A DNA stretch of 64,000 nt. It comes from Streptococcus lutetiensis (GTDB taxonomy: Bacteria; Bacillota; Bacilli; Lactobacillales; Streptococcaceae). Shown here piece after piece: positions 34,581 through 44,207 of this stretch; the stretch's first letter is position 1, and every line of letters begins with the position of its first letter. The notes below the pieces were generated by a model that was not told the origin of the DNA, did not search any database, and was given only the letters and a program-made list of their open reading frames with translations. The stretch is taken from contig NZ_LS483403.1 of NCBI RefSeq assembly GCF_900475675.1, positions 1,488,001-1,552,000 of the forward strand, given 5' to 3'. The translations under genes and the position numbers were made by a program.

Positions 34581-36915
34581 ACCCTAGATTTGCAATAGTA
34601 CAACCGCTACCACCTGCATTTTGTGGGGCGTAGCCGAATGATTTGACATGTTTGTTGCGGCTAAGGTATTTTGTGACCCCTTCACGGATAACACCTGTTC
34701 CGATACCGTGAATGATATCAACTTGAGCTATGTTATTGAGCAAGGCTTGATCGATAAATTCATCCAATTCTTGCATGGCTTCTTCGTAACGTTTACCACG
34801 AAGGTCAAGTCGGGCACGTGGTCCAGCAGATTTCTTGCTTTTCTTAACCACATGGACTTGTTTTTTCTTAGGTTTTTGCGCTTCTTCTTGAACTTTGACA
34901 AGGCTAAATTCGTCTTCTTTAAGCATCATCTTAATGAGACCAACTTGCACTTCCCATTTACCGTTTTTCGTTTGGTTAATCAAGGTTCCGCGTTGACCAT
35001 AAGCTGTGACGATAATATCATCACCCACGCGCGGTGCACGCAATTTCTTGGCTTTCTTAAGAACTTTATTTTTCGATAAATCAACTTCAGGCGCTAATTT
35101 TTTCAACTGGCTTTTAGCTTCGATCACTTCGTGCGGTTTAAGGCCAGCTTTGTGATGAAGATTTTTGAGGATTTCTTCACTTTCAGCCATGGCTTTATCC
35201 ACAATTTCTTGTGCCTTGTCAGAAGCTTTTTCAAGTTCTTTATCTTTGGCGTGTGAGAATTCGTTATAAAGTTTCTTGACTGCACGGTTGAATTTGAGGT
35301 TATCTTGTTCCACTTCTTTGATGTGGTCAAGACGTTTGCGGCTTTCGTGCGTTTGCTCTTCCAAACGTTCGATGATGCGGTTAACATCCGTATCAGAATC
35401 CATCAAACGCTCTGCTTCATTGACAATCACTTCTGCAAGACCTAATCGACGAGCGATTTCAAAAGCATTTGAGCGTCCTGGCACACCTTGCATGAAATGA
35501 TAAGTCGGGCTCAAAGTCTCTGTGTCAAATTCCATGCTGGCATTTTCAACAAACTCTGTCTCGATACCGTAAGCTTTTAACTCAGGATAATGGGTTGTCG
35601 CCATGGTTTTGACTTGCATCAAACGCAAATGTTCCAAGATAGAAATGGCAAGACTTGCCCCTTCTTGTGGGTCAGTTCCTGCCCCCAATTCATCCACAAG
35701 GACCAAGCTATCTTTATCAGCAGCTGCCAAGATATCCACAATATTTGTCATATGGCTTGAGAATGTTGACAGGCTTTGCTCGATAGATTGTTCATCACCG
35801 ATGTCAGCAAAAATCTCATTAAAAACAGCCACTTTACTACCTTTATCAGCAAGAATTGGTAGACCAGATTGCGCCATTAATTGTGCCAATCCCAAAGTTT
35901 TCAACATGACGGTTTTACCACCGGTATTTGGACCAGTGATAACGATAACTGTCAATTCATCTAAGAAATGCAAGTCATTTGCGACTGGATTTGTCAACAG
36001 CGGGTGACGAGCTTGCAAGAGTTGCACAGTCTTATCTGTGGATAACTGTGGGACAACTGCTTTGTTTTCTTGCATGAAGAGAAATTTTGCATGCACAAAA
36101 TCCAAATGTCCCAAAACCCAAGCATTATTTCGAATAATATTAGTATGAGGGCGAAGCATATTTGACAATTCGCGTAAAATACGAGCCATTTCATGGCGTT
36201 CATCTGCGCGTAATTGTGTGATTTCTTCATTTAGTTGCACCACTGCACGTGGCTCAATATAAACGGTGCTTCCTGATGCTGAAATATCATGCACAACCCC
36301 TGAGATACGGTTGCGGTAGCTATTTTTCACAGGTAAAACTGCTCGACCATTACGACTAGCAATCAAAGTCTCTGTCAAATGGTCAGCTTGCTTTTTCAAG
36401 ATATCCTGCAAGACTTGACGAACTCTGCTTTCATCATGATTGATTTGACGACGAATACGGTCTAATTCATGACTTGCAAAATTCTCAATAAATCCACCAT
36501 CGTTAATGGCTTGTAAACTTCCTTGCAGACTTGGCAAAAGCTCAATTTTCTCAAAAAGAGTATTTAAAGCCGTCAAGTTAACATTTTCCAAATCGTTATA
36601 GAAATGCTTAACTTCTGCTGATACTTGCAAGATTTTTTTAATATCAATAATCTCTGAAACGTTAACATCAGCATCCAATTCTAAGCGACGCATACTTTCA
36701 GAAATATCACGCAAACTGCCAAGACCAAATCCGTGTTGCTCAATGAAAATCTGCTCCATATCAGACATTTCATCAAATGAACGTGAGATACGATCTGATT
36801 CAGTCATTGGAGAAAGTTGACGTAATTCCTCCTGCCCTTGCTCAGTTTGTAAATAGCCAGCAAAAAGTTGCTTGACCTTATCAAATTCTAACTGTTCTAA
36901 AATTCTGTTATTCAT
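34579..36915 (-). CDS. mutS2: Endonuclease MutS2
   Basis: Branched-DNA/ribosome-associated MutS paralogue. 778 residues: N-terminal helical clamp ([20 protein letters not shown]), ABC ATPase with Walker [20 protein letters not shown] near 326, Walker [20 protein letters not shown] near 400, long coiled coil 515-610, KOW-like segment, and C-terminal Smr nuclease domain ([32 protein letters not shown]). Full length. No ribosome site precedes the ATG; a TATAAT ends 6 nt upstream. Confidence 0.96.
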   Translation of the reverse strand: MNNRILEQLEFDKVKQLFAGYLQTEQGQEELRQLSPMTESDRISRSFDEMSDMEQIFIEQHGFGLGSLRDISESMRRLELDADVNVSEIIDIKKILQVSAEVKHFYNDLENVNLTALNTLFEKIELLPSLQGSLQAINDGGFIENFASHELDRIRRQINHDESRVRQVLQDILKKQADHLTETLIASRNGRAVLPVKNSYRNRISGVVHDISASGSTVYIEPRAVVQLNEEITQLRADERHEMARILRELSNMLRPHTNIIRNNAWVLGHLDFVHAKFLFMQENKAVVPQLSTDKTVQLLQARHPLLTNPVANDLHFLDELTVIVITGPNTGGKTVMLKTLGLAQLMAQSGLPILADKGSKVAVFNEIFADIGDEQSIEQSLSTFSSHMTNIVDILAAADKDSLVLVDELGAGTDPQEGASLAISILEHLRLMQVKTMATTHYPELKAYGIETEFVENASMEFDTETLSPTYHFMQGVPGRSNAFEIARRLGLAEVIVNEAERLMDSDTDVNRIIERLEEQTHESRKRLDHIKEVEQDNLKFNRAVKKLYNEFSHAKDKELEKASDKAQEIVDKAMAESEEILKNLHHKAGLKPHEVIEAKSQLKKLAPEVDLSKNKVLKKAKKLRAPRVGDDIIVTAYGQRGTLINQTKNGKWEVQVGLIKMMLKEDEFSLVKVQEEAQKPKKKQVHVVKKSKKSAGPRARLDLRGKRYEEAMQELDEFIDQALLNNIAQVDIIHGIGTGVIREGVTKYLSRNKHVKSFGYAPQNAGGSGCTIANLG

Positions 36916-36930
36916 ATCACTATTATACCA
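36913..36930 (-). promoter_or_regulatory. mutS2 extended -10, leaderless start
   Basis: Minus strand TGGTATAAT with the hexamer at 36927-36922; 6 nt (AGTGAT) then the ATG at 36915. No Shine-Dalgarno can be present in so short a leader. Confidence 0.55.
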
Positions 36931-37023
36931 AAACTCATCTCATCAAGCGCCATTTGGCACTTGTGTTTTCCTTTAAATATAAACTGAATAAGTCTGAGAT
37001 AAACTACCCCAGACTCTCTTACA

Positions 37024-37572
37024 TTATCCTAAAATTGCTGTCACCCATAGTGACTTAATGATTCCCGCTAATGGCTGAAAATCATTAATAATTAGACGTG
37101 CTAACCAACTACTTGATAGCAAATTCTGCACCATTGACATAGGAACAGTTGCAAGTAATGTCAACAAGAGATTGCAAGATATCAGTGTTACTAAAATCGC
37201 CAAAACGCCACTGACACAATTAACCTTGACATTATCAAAATGATGAAGTGGCAATAAATGCACAACAATCCCCAGTAAACGAAAAAGCGCATAGACAACC
37301 ACATAAATAGCTATGAAAGCCACCCCAGCATAATAAACTCTATCTAAATCAAAAATATTAACATCCGTGAAGAAATTCATGCTGGCACCTTGCCCTGCAT
37401 TTGAATAAGGAATCCATAAAGTAATCTCTTCAGATAATGCTTGATAAAAGCGGCTAGCCACGACTAATGACACAATACTTGCTACAAAATAGTAAGCTTG
37501 TAAAATAATACCTCGTGAATAGCCAATGTAAAAATGCCAAGCTAAAATCAGCAAAATAAAAACTGATAACAT
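37024..37572 (-). CDS. CvpA-family membrane protein
   Basis: 182-residue integral membrane protein with four to five spans (LSVFILLILAWHFYIGYSRG, YYFVASIVSLVVASRFY, VAFIAIYVVVYALFRLLGIV, VLAILVTLISCNLLLTLLA). The first-span GYSRGI motif and spacing match the CvpA/colicin V production family. In firmicutes this gene sits between zapA-like and mutS2 as here. Molecular role is not established. Starts 4 bp after the zapA-like stop. Confidence 0.85.
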   Translation of the reverse strand: MLSVFILLILAWHFYIGYSRGIILQAYYFVASIVSLVVASRFYQALSEEITLWIPYSNAGQGASMNFFTDVNIFDLDRVYYAGVAFIAIYVVVYALFRLLGIVVHLLPLHHFDNVKVNCVSGVLAILVTLISCNLLLTLLATVPMSMVQNLLSSSWLARLIINDFQPLAGIIKSLWVTAILG

Positions 37573-37575
37573 ATA

Positions 37576-37884
37576 TTATTCCTCATCAGAATCAGATTTG
37601 CTGGCTTTCTCCTTGATATCGTCAATCGCCTCAGAGCGGAGAGCCGTCAATTCTTTTTCCATTTTTTCAACTTCAATCTCACGACTAAGCTGAGTTGAAA
37701 GCAAATTGAGAGCCATCAAAATAGCAATCGTTTCATTATCAGCTTGTGGTAATTTTTCTTTGATTGTATTATATTTTTCTTTGGCTACACGCTCAACTTC
37801 CTCCATGAAGAGGTTATCCTTATCTGTTGTCAATGTGAGCGACTTTTCTCCAAAGACGAATTTATAACGATTTTTGCTTTCCAT
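37576..37884 (-). CDS. zapA: ZapA-like cell division protein
   Basis: 102-residue small protein with N-terminal beta/alpha part (NRYKFVFGEKSLTLTTDKDN) and a C-terminal coiled coil (LSREIEVEKMEKELTALRSE), matching ZapA-type FtsZ-ring stabilisers in size and design. In streptococci it is encoded beside cvpA and mutS2 and opposite rnhC, as seen here. It ends in an acidic DSDEE. Confidence 0.8.
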   Translation of the reverse strand: MESKNRYKFVFGEKSLTLTTDKDNLFMEEVERVAKEKYNTIKEKLPQADNETIAILMALNLLSTQLSREIEVEKMEKELTALRSEAIDDIKEKASKSDSDEE

Positions 37885-37991
37885 ATAGTCACCTCTTTGA
37901 CATTATACCTTAAAATAAACATTTCGTAAAATGAAAGCGTGAAAATCCCAGTTTCAACAGGCTATTTTGCCACCTTGTCATCTTTTTATGT

Positions 37992-38006
37992 TACAATAAA
38001 ATTATG
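37992..38006 (+). promoter_or_regulatory. rnhC extended -10, leaderless start
   Basis: TGTTACAAT with the hexamer at 37992-37997; 6 nt (AAAATT) then the ATG at 38004. Same geometry as mutS2, mutY and the flavoprotein gene. Confidence 0.5.
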
Positions 38007-38903
38007 AATACAATTGTTATGAAACTAGGGAAAATTGACTTGCAAAACCTCATTAAAACACTAGCTGGCAAACAAGTTACAAACAATAATCCCTACGTCA
38101 CTTTTGCCGCAAAAGTAAATGGCGCCACAGTGCTTGTGTACACCTCTGATAAAGTCGTTTTTCAGGGAAATGCTGCACAAGAAATCGCAAGCCAATTTGG
38201 CTATCAAGCGTCAGAAGACACACAAGATACTAAGGCTGGTCAAGCCATGCCTTTAATCGGTTCAGATGAAGTCGGCAACGGTTCTTACTTTGGTGGCTTA
38301 GCGGTTGTTGCTAGTTTTGTAACTCCTGATGACCATGCACTTCTAAAGAAACTTGGTGTCGATGATTCTAAGAATTTAACAGACAGCAAAATTCGCCAAA
38401 TCGCCCCAATCTTAGAAGAGAAAATCAAGCATAAGGCTCTGCTATTGTCCCCTCAAAAATACAACCAAGTCGTTGGAAAAGGCAAGACGCATAATGCAGT
38501 CTCTGTAAAAGTAGCACTTCACAATCAAGCTATTTATCTGCTACTGCAAGATGGTGTAAAACCTGAAAAAATCGTGATTGACGCTTTTACTAGCCGTCAA
38601 AATTACGAAAAATACCTCAAAAACGAGGTAAATCACTTTGACAATCCTTTAACCTTAGAAGAAAAGGCTGAAGGAAAATACTTAGCTGTCGCAGTTAGCT
38701 CCATTATCGCCCGTAACCTTTTCTTAGAAAATTTAGATAAACTAAGCCAAGAAGTACAGTACAAACTCCCAAGTGGTGCTGGTAACAAATCTGATAAAGT
38801 AGCTAGTCAAATCCTAGCAGCTTACGGCATGCCTGGCTTAGAACACACTGCAAAACTCCACTTTGCAAACACCCAAAAAGCACAAAATTTATTAAAAAAA
38901 TAA
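38004..38903 (+). CDS. rnhC: Ribonuclease HIII
   Basis: Removes RNA from RNA:DNA hybrids. 299 residues: N-terminal TBP-like substrate-binding domain (1-85) typical of HIII, then the RNase H fold with [20 protein letters not shown] near 87-106 (catalytic DE), [12 protein letters not shown] near 118, IDAFTS near 191 and the late acidic residue in [20 protein letters not shown] near 219. Followed after 16 bp by lepB, likely co-transcribed. Confidence 0.95.
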   Translation: MNTIVMKLGKIDLQNLIKTLAGKQVTNNNPYVTFAAKVNGATVLVYTSDKVVFQGNAAQEIASQFGYQASEDTQDTKAGQAMPLIGSDEVGNGSYFGGLAVVASFVTPDDHALLKKLGVDDSKNLTDSKIRQIAPILEEKIKHKALLLSPQKYNQVVGKGKTHNAVSVKVALHNQAIYLLLQDGVKPEKIVIDAFTSRQNYEKYLKNEVNHFDNPLTLEEKAEGKYLAVAVSSIIARNLFLENLDKLSQEVQYKLPSGAGNKSDKVASQILAAYGMPGLEHTAKLHFANTQKAQNLLKK

Positions 38904-38919
38904 CATCGAGGAACCAATT

Positions 38920-39513
38920 ATGAAACAATTCATCAAAGAATGGGGACCTTTTATCCTCTTTTTCATCGCCCTTGGTCTTGTTCGTCTTTTCCTTATCCAG
39001 CCTGTGAGTGTTGACGGTCACTCTATGGACCCTACACTAGCTGATGGTGAACGCCTAATCGTTCTAAGAACTGCCAAAATTGATCGCTTTGATATTGTTG
39101 TAGCGAAAGAAAAAGAAGGTAACAAAACTAAAGAAATCGTTAAACGTGTTATCGGACTCCCAGGTGATACCATTACCTATAAAGACGATGTTCTTTACGT
39201 CAACGGTAAAAAGACAGACGAACCTTACCTAGACAAGTACCAAAAAGCTTTCGAAGATGATGAGTTGCAAGACATTTACTCTTACAACACCTTATTCCAA
39301 CAACTAGCTGAAAGCTCTGATGCCTTCACCACTGCTAAAGACGGCAGTACTGAGTTTACTGTCAAAGTTCCAAAAAATCAGTATTTCTTGCTTGGAGATG
39401 ACCGCATCGTTTCAAAAGACAGCCGTGAAGTCGGTTCCTTCAAAAAATCAGCTATCGTTGGCGAAGTCAAATTCCGCTTCTGGCCACTCTCAAAAATTGG
39501 AGGCGTCAACTAA
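38920..39513 (+). CDS. lepB: Signal peptidase I
   Basis: Membrane protease that removes signal peptides of exported proteins. 197 residues: N-terminal anchor FILFFIALGLVRLFLIQPV, catalytic Ser in GHSMDPTL near 39, catalytic Lys in KRVIGLPGD near 77, and GDDRIVSKDSREVG near 163. Complete, so the broken pilus-linked homologue at 22 kb is dispensable for general secretion. Shares a transcript with rnhC and is closed by the hairpin at 39522. Confidence 0.95.
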   Translation: MKQFIKEWGPFILFFIALGLVRLFLIQPVSVDGHSMDPTLADGERLIVLRTAKIDRFDIVVAKEKEGNKTKEIVKRVIGLPGDTITYKDDVLYVNGKKTDEPYLDKYQKAFEDDELQDIYSYNTLFQQLAESSDAFTTAKDGSTEFTVKVPKNQYFLLGDDRIVSKDSREVGSFKKSAIVGEVKFRFWPLSKIGGVN

Positions 39514-39521
39514 GTTCAATG

Positions 39522-39552
39522 AAGACTTAACTCATACGAGTTAGGTCTTTTT
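39522..39552 (+). terminator. Terminator after rnhC-lepB
   Basis: AAGACTTAACTC-ATAC-GAGTTAGGTCTT followed by TTTAAT. Confidence 0.85.
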
Positions 39553-39624
39553 AATGCGATGTTTGTCTATCCCATTGGCGAATGATATAATAAAGCCACT
39601 ATAACAATCAAGTAAGGATGACTT

Positions 39625-42087
39625 ATGGAATACTTCTTTTCTGGCACTATTGACCGTATTATTTTTGAAAATGCCAGTAACTTCTTTAAAATCATATTAC
39701 TCGAAATCGCAGATACCGATTCTGACTTTGATGATTTTGAGATCATTGTCACAGGAACCATCGCTGATGTCATCGAAGGCGAAAACTACACCTTCTGGGG
39801 AGAATTAACCCAGCATCCAAAATATGGTGAACAGCTCAAAGTAACCCGATACGAGCGAACAAAACCAACATCTTCTGGACTCATCAAGTACTTTTCAAGT
39901 GACCACTTTAAAGGCATCGGTAAAAAGACAGCTGAAAAAATCGTCCAACTCTATGGTGATGATACAATTGATAAAATTCTAGAAGACCCTAGTAAGCTTG
40001 ATAGTATTTCTGGACTCTCTAAAGAAAATCGTGACAATTTTGTTGCCAAATTAAAACTCAACTACGGTACTGAACAAATTCTCTCAAAGCTCGCTGAATA
40101 CGGCTTAACTAATCGCGTAGCCATTGACATTTTCAATCATTGTAAGGAAGAAAGTTTAGAGATTATCCAAGAAAATCCTTATCAACTGGTCGAAGATATT
40201 CAAGGTATCGGCTTTAAAATTGCGGACCAGCTCGCCGAACAATTGGGCATTGAGGCCGATGCACCGCAGCGTTTTCGTGCCGCACTCGTTCACAGCTTAT
40301 TTGAAACCTCGGTTGAAAATGGGGATACTTACGTTGAGGCGCGTGATTTACTAGAAAATGCTATTACCATTTTGGAAGAAGCCCGCCAAATTGAGCTAGA
40401 TGCTGCTGCCGTCGCTAAGGAATTATCAACACTTATCGCTGAAGACAAGGTGCAAAACATCGGTACAAAAATCTTTGATAATACACTGTTTTATGCCGAA
40501 GCTGGTATCAAGAAAAATCTAACACGTATCCTTGACACTCCACTAACTAAACAGTTTTCAGATCAAGACTTACAAGAAGAAATTGAAGACATCGAAAACA
40601 CCTTTGGCATTTCTTATGATGCTGTCCAAAAAAATGCCATTAAAGAAGCGCTTCAAAGCAAAGTTTTCATTCTAACTGGTGGACCAGGAACTGGTAAAAC
40701 AACCGTTATTAACGGTCTGATTGCTGCTTATGCTGATTTACATGGCATTGATTTAGAGAAAAAGGATATCCCAATTGTTCTTGCTGCGCCAACTGGCCGC
40801 GCGGCACGTCGTATGAACGAATTAACCGGCCTTCCAAGTGCAACCATTCACCGCCATCTTGGTTTAAATGGCGACAATGACTATCAAGCCATGGATGATT
40901 ATTTGGACTGTGATTTGATTATCATCGATGAATTTTCAATGGTAGATACTTGGCTAGCTAATCAGCTCTTTAGCTCCATTTCATCAAATACCCAAGTCAT
41001 TATCGTTGGGGATAGTGACCAACTTCCATCCGTTGGGCCTGGGCAAGTGCTAGCTGATTTACTCAAAATCAAAACACTGCCACAAATAGCACTCACAAAA
41101 ATCTTTAGGCAATCTGAAGAATCGACCATTGTCACACTGGCTAATCAGATGAGGCAAGGTATCTTGCCAGCTGATTTTACCCAGAAAAAAGCTGACCGTT
41201 CTTACTTTGAAGCTGGTGCTCAGTATATTCCTGAGATGATTCCAAAAATCGTCAGCGCAGCTATTAAAAGTGGCATCAACCCTCAAGAAATTCAAATTCT
41301 AGCGCCTATGTACCGTGGCGCTGCTGGTATTAACCACCTCAATACAATCATTCAAGATTTGCTTAATCCGCTCGGTGACCAATTATCATTTGCCTTTGGT
41401 GATATGAATTTCCGTAAAGGGGACAAAGTTCTTCATTTAATTAATGATGCCGAGCTCAATGTCTTTAATGGAGATATTGGCTATATCACAGACTTGATTT
41501 CAGCCAAATACACAGAATCAAAACAAGATGAACTCTACATGTCTTTTGACGGGACTGAAGTGATTTACCCTCGTAACGAATGGCACAAAATTACGCTTGC
41601 CTATGCTATGTCCATTCACAAATCACAAGGGAGCGAATTCCAAGTAGTTATTCTGCCAATCACGCGCCAAAGTCGTCGTCTTCTACAACGCAATCTGATT
41701 TACACAGCCATTACCCGCTCTAAAAGCAAATTGGTTATGTTGGGAGAAATTGCTGCCTTTGATTACGCCATAAAAAATGAAGGCTCTAAACGCAAGACTT
41801 ATCTCGTCCAACGCTTCACAGCAAATCCAGAAGGCCTTGACAACTCAGAAGCGATAGAAAATCCAGACGAGGCAAAAGAGAGCCAAAATGAGCCAAATAA
41901 AGCATGTTCTTCCACTGCTCACGTTGAAGAAGAAAAATCCGACAAGGATGTTCAACTTATCCTTGATTTTGACGAAGACAAACCAGATAACGTCAAAGAA
42001 TACCGACTAACAGAAGAAAATCTTCCATTCATCGATCCAATGATCGGTATCACTCAAGAAGATATCGAACAATTTTTCAAAAAATAA
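39625..42087 (+). CDS. recD2: RecD2-type DNA helicase
   Basis: 820-residue SF1 5'-3' helicase of the RecD2 class, not part of a RecBCD complex. N-terminal OB-like and HhH regions (SDHFKGIGKKTAEKIVQLYG near 92; VEDIQGIGFKIADQLAEQ near 187), Walker A LTGGPGTGKTTVINGL near 350, DEFSMVDTWLANQL near 434, GDSDQLPSVGPGQVLADL near 461, and motif VI AITRSKSKLVMLG near 696. An acidic low-complexity tail (720-800) follows. The ATG follows AAGGATGACTT. Confidence 0.93.
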   Translation: MEYFFSGTIDRIIFENASNFFKIILLEIADTDSDFDDFEIIVTGTIADVIEGENYTFWGELTQHPKYGEQLKVTRYERTKPTSSGLIKYFSSDHFKGIGKKTAEKIVQLYGDDTIDKILEDPSKLDSISGLSKENRDNFVAKLKLNYGTEQILSKLAEYGLTNRVAIDIFNHCKEESLEIIQENPYQLVEDIQGIGFKIADQLAEQLGIEADAPQRFRAALVHSLFETSVENGDTYVEARDLLENAITILEEARQIELDAAAVAKELSTLIAEDKVQNIGTKIFDNTLFYAEAGIKKNLTRILDTPLTKQFSDQDLQEEIEDIENTFGISYDAVQKNAIKEALQSKVFILTGGPGTGKTTVINGLIAAYADLHGIDLEKKDIPIVLAAPTGRAARRMNELTGLPSATIHRHLGLNGDNDYQAMDDYLDCDLIIIDEFSMVDTWLANQLFSSISSNTQVIIVGDSDQLPSVGPGQVLADLLKIKTLPQIALTKIFRQSEESTIVTLANQMRQGILPADFTQKKADRSYFEAGAQYIPEMIPKIVSAAIKSGINPQEIQILAPMYRGAAGINHLNTIIQDLLNPLGDQLSFAFGDMNFRKGDKVLHLINDAELNVFNGDIGYITDLISAKYTESKQDELYMSFDGTEVIYPRNEWHKITLAYAMSIHKSQGSEFQVVILPITRQSRRLLQRNLIYTAITRSKSKLVMLGEIAAFDYAIKNEGSKRKTYLVQRFTANPEGLDNSEAIENPDEAKESQNEPNKACSSTAHVEEEKSDKDVQLILDFDEDKPDNVKEYRLTEENLPFIDPMIGITQEDIEQFFKK

Positions 42088-42092
42088 TAATA

Positions 42093-42130
42093 AAAAACTA
42101 GGATTTTTTAGCCATAAATTCCTAGTTTTT
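42093..42130 (+). terminator. Terminator after recD2
   Basis: AAAAACTAGGA (42093-42103) with TCCTAGTTTTT (42120-42130). The following 42131-42267 shows no ORF or repeat that I can support. Confidence 0.8.
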
Positions 42131-42267
42131 CTTATGTATTTATTTTGTATAAATATAAATTTTTAGATGATAGAATAGCTTTATACTTAAAATATTTAGA
42201 GACTTAAAACGATTTAATCCTTGAAACTAAAGGGTTTCTTGATGTAACATCTCTTGATAGAAAAGTG

Positions 42268-42295
42268 TTTACATATAAGGAAATTGTGTTATAAT
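42268..42295 (+). promoter_or_regulatory. Promoter of membrane-protein gene 42343
   Basis: TTTACA (42268-42273), 16 bp, TATAAT (42290-42295), then a 47-nt leader with AGGAGGTTTGAA before the ATG. Confidence 0.65.
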
Positions 42296-42342
42296 ATCTG
42301 TACTATCATAATAGGATTACCATTGTTTTTAGGAGGTTTGAA

Positions 42343-42843
42343 ATGGTTTCTTATGAAAAAATTCGTCAATCTTTGCGTTCTTGGACGCTTTTTATCGCTT
42401 GGGTAAATGTTCTTGCTGCTTTAAGTAAGGTTTGGAGTATTATTAGCTATTATGTCTTAGTTAATAACTTTGATACCTTTAAAGAACAACTTGATGCTGA
42501 AAAAATCAAGGTTCTTGAAGCTACTACTAATGTTGGTAACGTTATTATTGCTGTTATCGCTCTTGTAGTTAACATCATTGTAGCTGTTTTAGCATTCAAA
42601 AACTTATCAAAAATCAAAGACAATGCTCCAAGTTTATCACCTTACCGCATTGCCTTGATTTATACTGTTGTTTACAGTCTTGCAAGCTTTGCCTTGACTG
42701 TATATCTTAATATCCCACTTTCACCATTCAATATCGTTTTGCCACTTGTCTTTTTGGGACTTTATTCTTATGTGTACAACAAAGCAGCGCAGCTATTAGA
42801 CAAAGAAGACGATGAGACTGATTCTGAAAGTGTTAATCAATAA
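42343..42843 (+). CDS. Four-span membrane protein, unknown function
   Basis: Not recognised. 166 residues with four hydrophobic spans (about 15-35, 66-85, 101-118, 124-142), a polar loop KEQLDAEKIKVLEATTN between spans 1 and 2, and an acidic C-terminal tail KEDDETDSESVNQ. AGGAGG precedes the ATG; own promoter and terminator, so monocistronic. No enzymatic motif. Confidence 0.8.
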   Translation: MVSYEKIRQSLRSWTLFIAWVNVLAALSKVWSIISYYVLVNNFDTFKEQLDAEKIKVLEATTNVGNVIIAVIALVVNIIVAVLAFKNLSKIKDNAPSLSPYRIALIYTVVYSLASFALTVYLNIPLSPFNIVLPLVFLGLYSYVYNKAAQLLDKEDDETDSESVNQ

Positions 42844-42860
42844 ACTTTTAAGAAATCAAA

Positions 42861-42897
42861 TACCGTCTCAGACCTTGAGCTAAGACGGTACTTTAAT
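42861..42897. terminator. Shared terminator, 42343 gene and dinB
   Basis: TACCGTCT (42861-42868) pairs with AGACGGTA (42883-42890); T-rich on both sides; lies between convergent genes. Confidence 0.75.
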
Positions 42898-42899
42898 TT

Positions 42900-43991
42900 T
42901 TAAAAGAGATTTAATGGACGAATATTATCTTCTAATCCTGTGATAGTAACCCCAAGAAGACGCACACCAGATTTTGATTCTTCTAAACTGTCAAATAGCG
43001 CATGAACAGCTTGGTCAATCACCTCAAAATCATTGGTGACATCATCTAGTGTTTTACGCTTGGTTAAAGTCGAAAAATCCGCGTATCGAACCTTCAAAAC
43101 GACAGTGCGACCAACTTTATTATTTCGCATTAAACTGTCCACAACTCGACGTGTATTTTTTGAAATCTCCGACTTAATATCAGCATCCTCGTACAGTAAT
43201 TTACTATAGGTCCGTTCACTCCCAATAGATTTTCGAATACGATTGGGTCTGACTGGTGAATTTGAAATACCTCGCGCTTTGCGGTACAAATCATAACCAA
43301 AGCGCCCGAAATGATCAATCAAGGTCATCTCTGGTATTTCTAATAAATCCGCCCCCGTAAAAACACTCATTTGATGTAGTTTTTCAACCGATTTTTTACC
43401 AACACCATGAAATTTTTCAATTGATAATTTTTTCAAAAAATCCTGCGCATCTTCTGGCAATACTAAGATTAAACCTTTCGGTTTATCATAATCCGAAGCT
43501 AGTTTAGCTAGAAATTTGTTATAAGAGACACCGGCTGAACAAGTCAGGTGAACTTCTTGCCAAATATCATATTGAATCATTTTAGCAATTTTAATCGCTG
43601 ACTTGATGCCGAGTTTATTTTCAGTCACATCCAAGTAAGCCTCATCAATCGACATGGGCTCAACAAGATCAGTGTAACGTCTGAAAATCTCACGAATTTG
43701 CATTCCTATTTCTCGGTATTTCTGATAATTTCCAGAAATAAAAATAGCCTGTGGACAACGTTCATAAGCGTCTTTTGAAGACATAGCCGAATGAACGCCG
43801 AATTTTCTGGCTTCATAGTTACATGTCGATACGACGCCTCGTCCACCCGTCTTACGCGGATCAGAGCCGATAATCACAGGCTTTCCTTTGAGGTCTGGAT
43901 TATCCCTTTCTTCTACTGATGCAAAAAAGGCATCCATATCAATGTGAATAATTTTTCGAGAAGTGTCATTAATTAATGGAAAAATAAGCAT
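42900..43991 (-). CDS. dinB: DNA polymerase IV
   Basis: Y-family translesion polymerase. 363 residues from the ATG at 43991 ([20 protein letters not shown]), chosen because it fits streptococcal DinB and has AAAGGA upstream; the reading from 44042 adds 17 unsupported residues. Catalytic acidic residues in [14 protein letters not shown] and [12 protein letters not shown], steric-gate region ASVEER, palm [20 protein letters not shown], and little-finger LLGVTITGL near the end. Convergent with the preceding gene, divergent from pflB. Confidence 0.95.
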   Translation of the reverse strand: MLIFPLINDTSRKIIHIDMDAFFASVEERDNPDLKGKPVIIGSDPRKTGGRGVVSTCNYEARKFGVHSAMSSKDAYERCPQAIFISGNYQKYREIGMQIREIFRRYTDLVEPMSIDEAYLDVTENKLGIKSAIKIAKMIQYDIWQEVHLTCSAGVSYNKFLAKLASDYDKPKGLILVLPEDAQDFLKKLSIEKFHGVGKKSVEKLHQMSVFTGADLLEIPEMTLIDHFGRFGYDLYRKARGISNSPVRPNRIRKSIGSERTYSKLLYEDADIKSEISKNTRRVVDSLMRNNKVGRTVVLKVRYADFSTLTKRKTLDDVTNDFEVIDQAVHALFDSLEESKSGVRLLGVTITGLEDNIRPLNLF

Positions 43992-44051
43992 CATCCAGTC
44001 CTTTCTGACTCTATTATAACAATTTTCATTGCTCTCAAGCAAAACTTACAA

Positions 44052-44095
44052 TTTTCTAGTACAGTTATCTTAGTTTTTAAAACTGTACTAGAAAA
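44052..44095. repeat. 15-bp perfect inverted repeat between dinB and pflB
   Basis: TTTTCTAGTACAGTT (44052-44066) and AACTGTACTAGAAAA (44081-44095), 14-nt centre. Just upstream of the dinB promoter (TATAAT near 44016 on the minus strand) and 110 bp before pflB. It could be an operator for either gene or an RNA hairpin. Confidence 0.7.
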
Positions 44096-44123
44096 GATTC
44101 TTGTTTTTTCCAATTTTTTTGCT

Positions 44124-44140
44124 TGGGAAAACGCTTCCTT
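44124..44140 (+). promoter_or_regulatory. cre-like site upstream of pflB
   Basis: TTGGGAAAACGCTTCC resembles the CcpA cre consensus with one or two mismatches; a possible -10 TATACT lies at 44152-44157. CcpA control of pflB fits other streptococci; binding here is inference. Confidence 0.5.
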
Positions 44141-44207
44141 TGTGCTACACTTATACTTGTAAATGTAACAGATGACTTGTTACTAGAATTTAAGGAGAAA
44201 TCTCATT

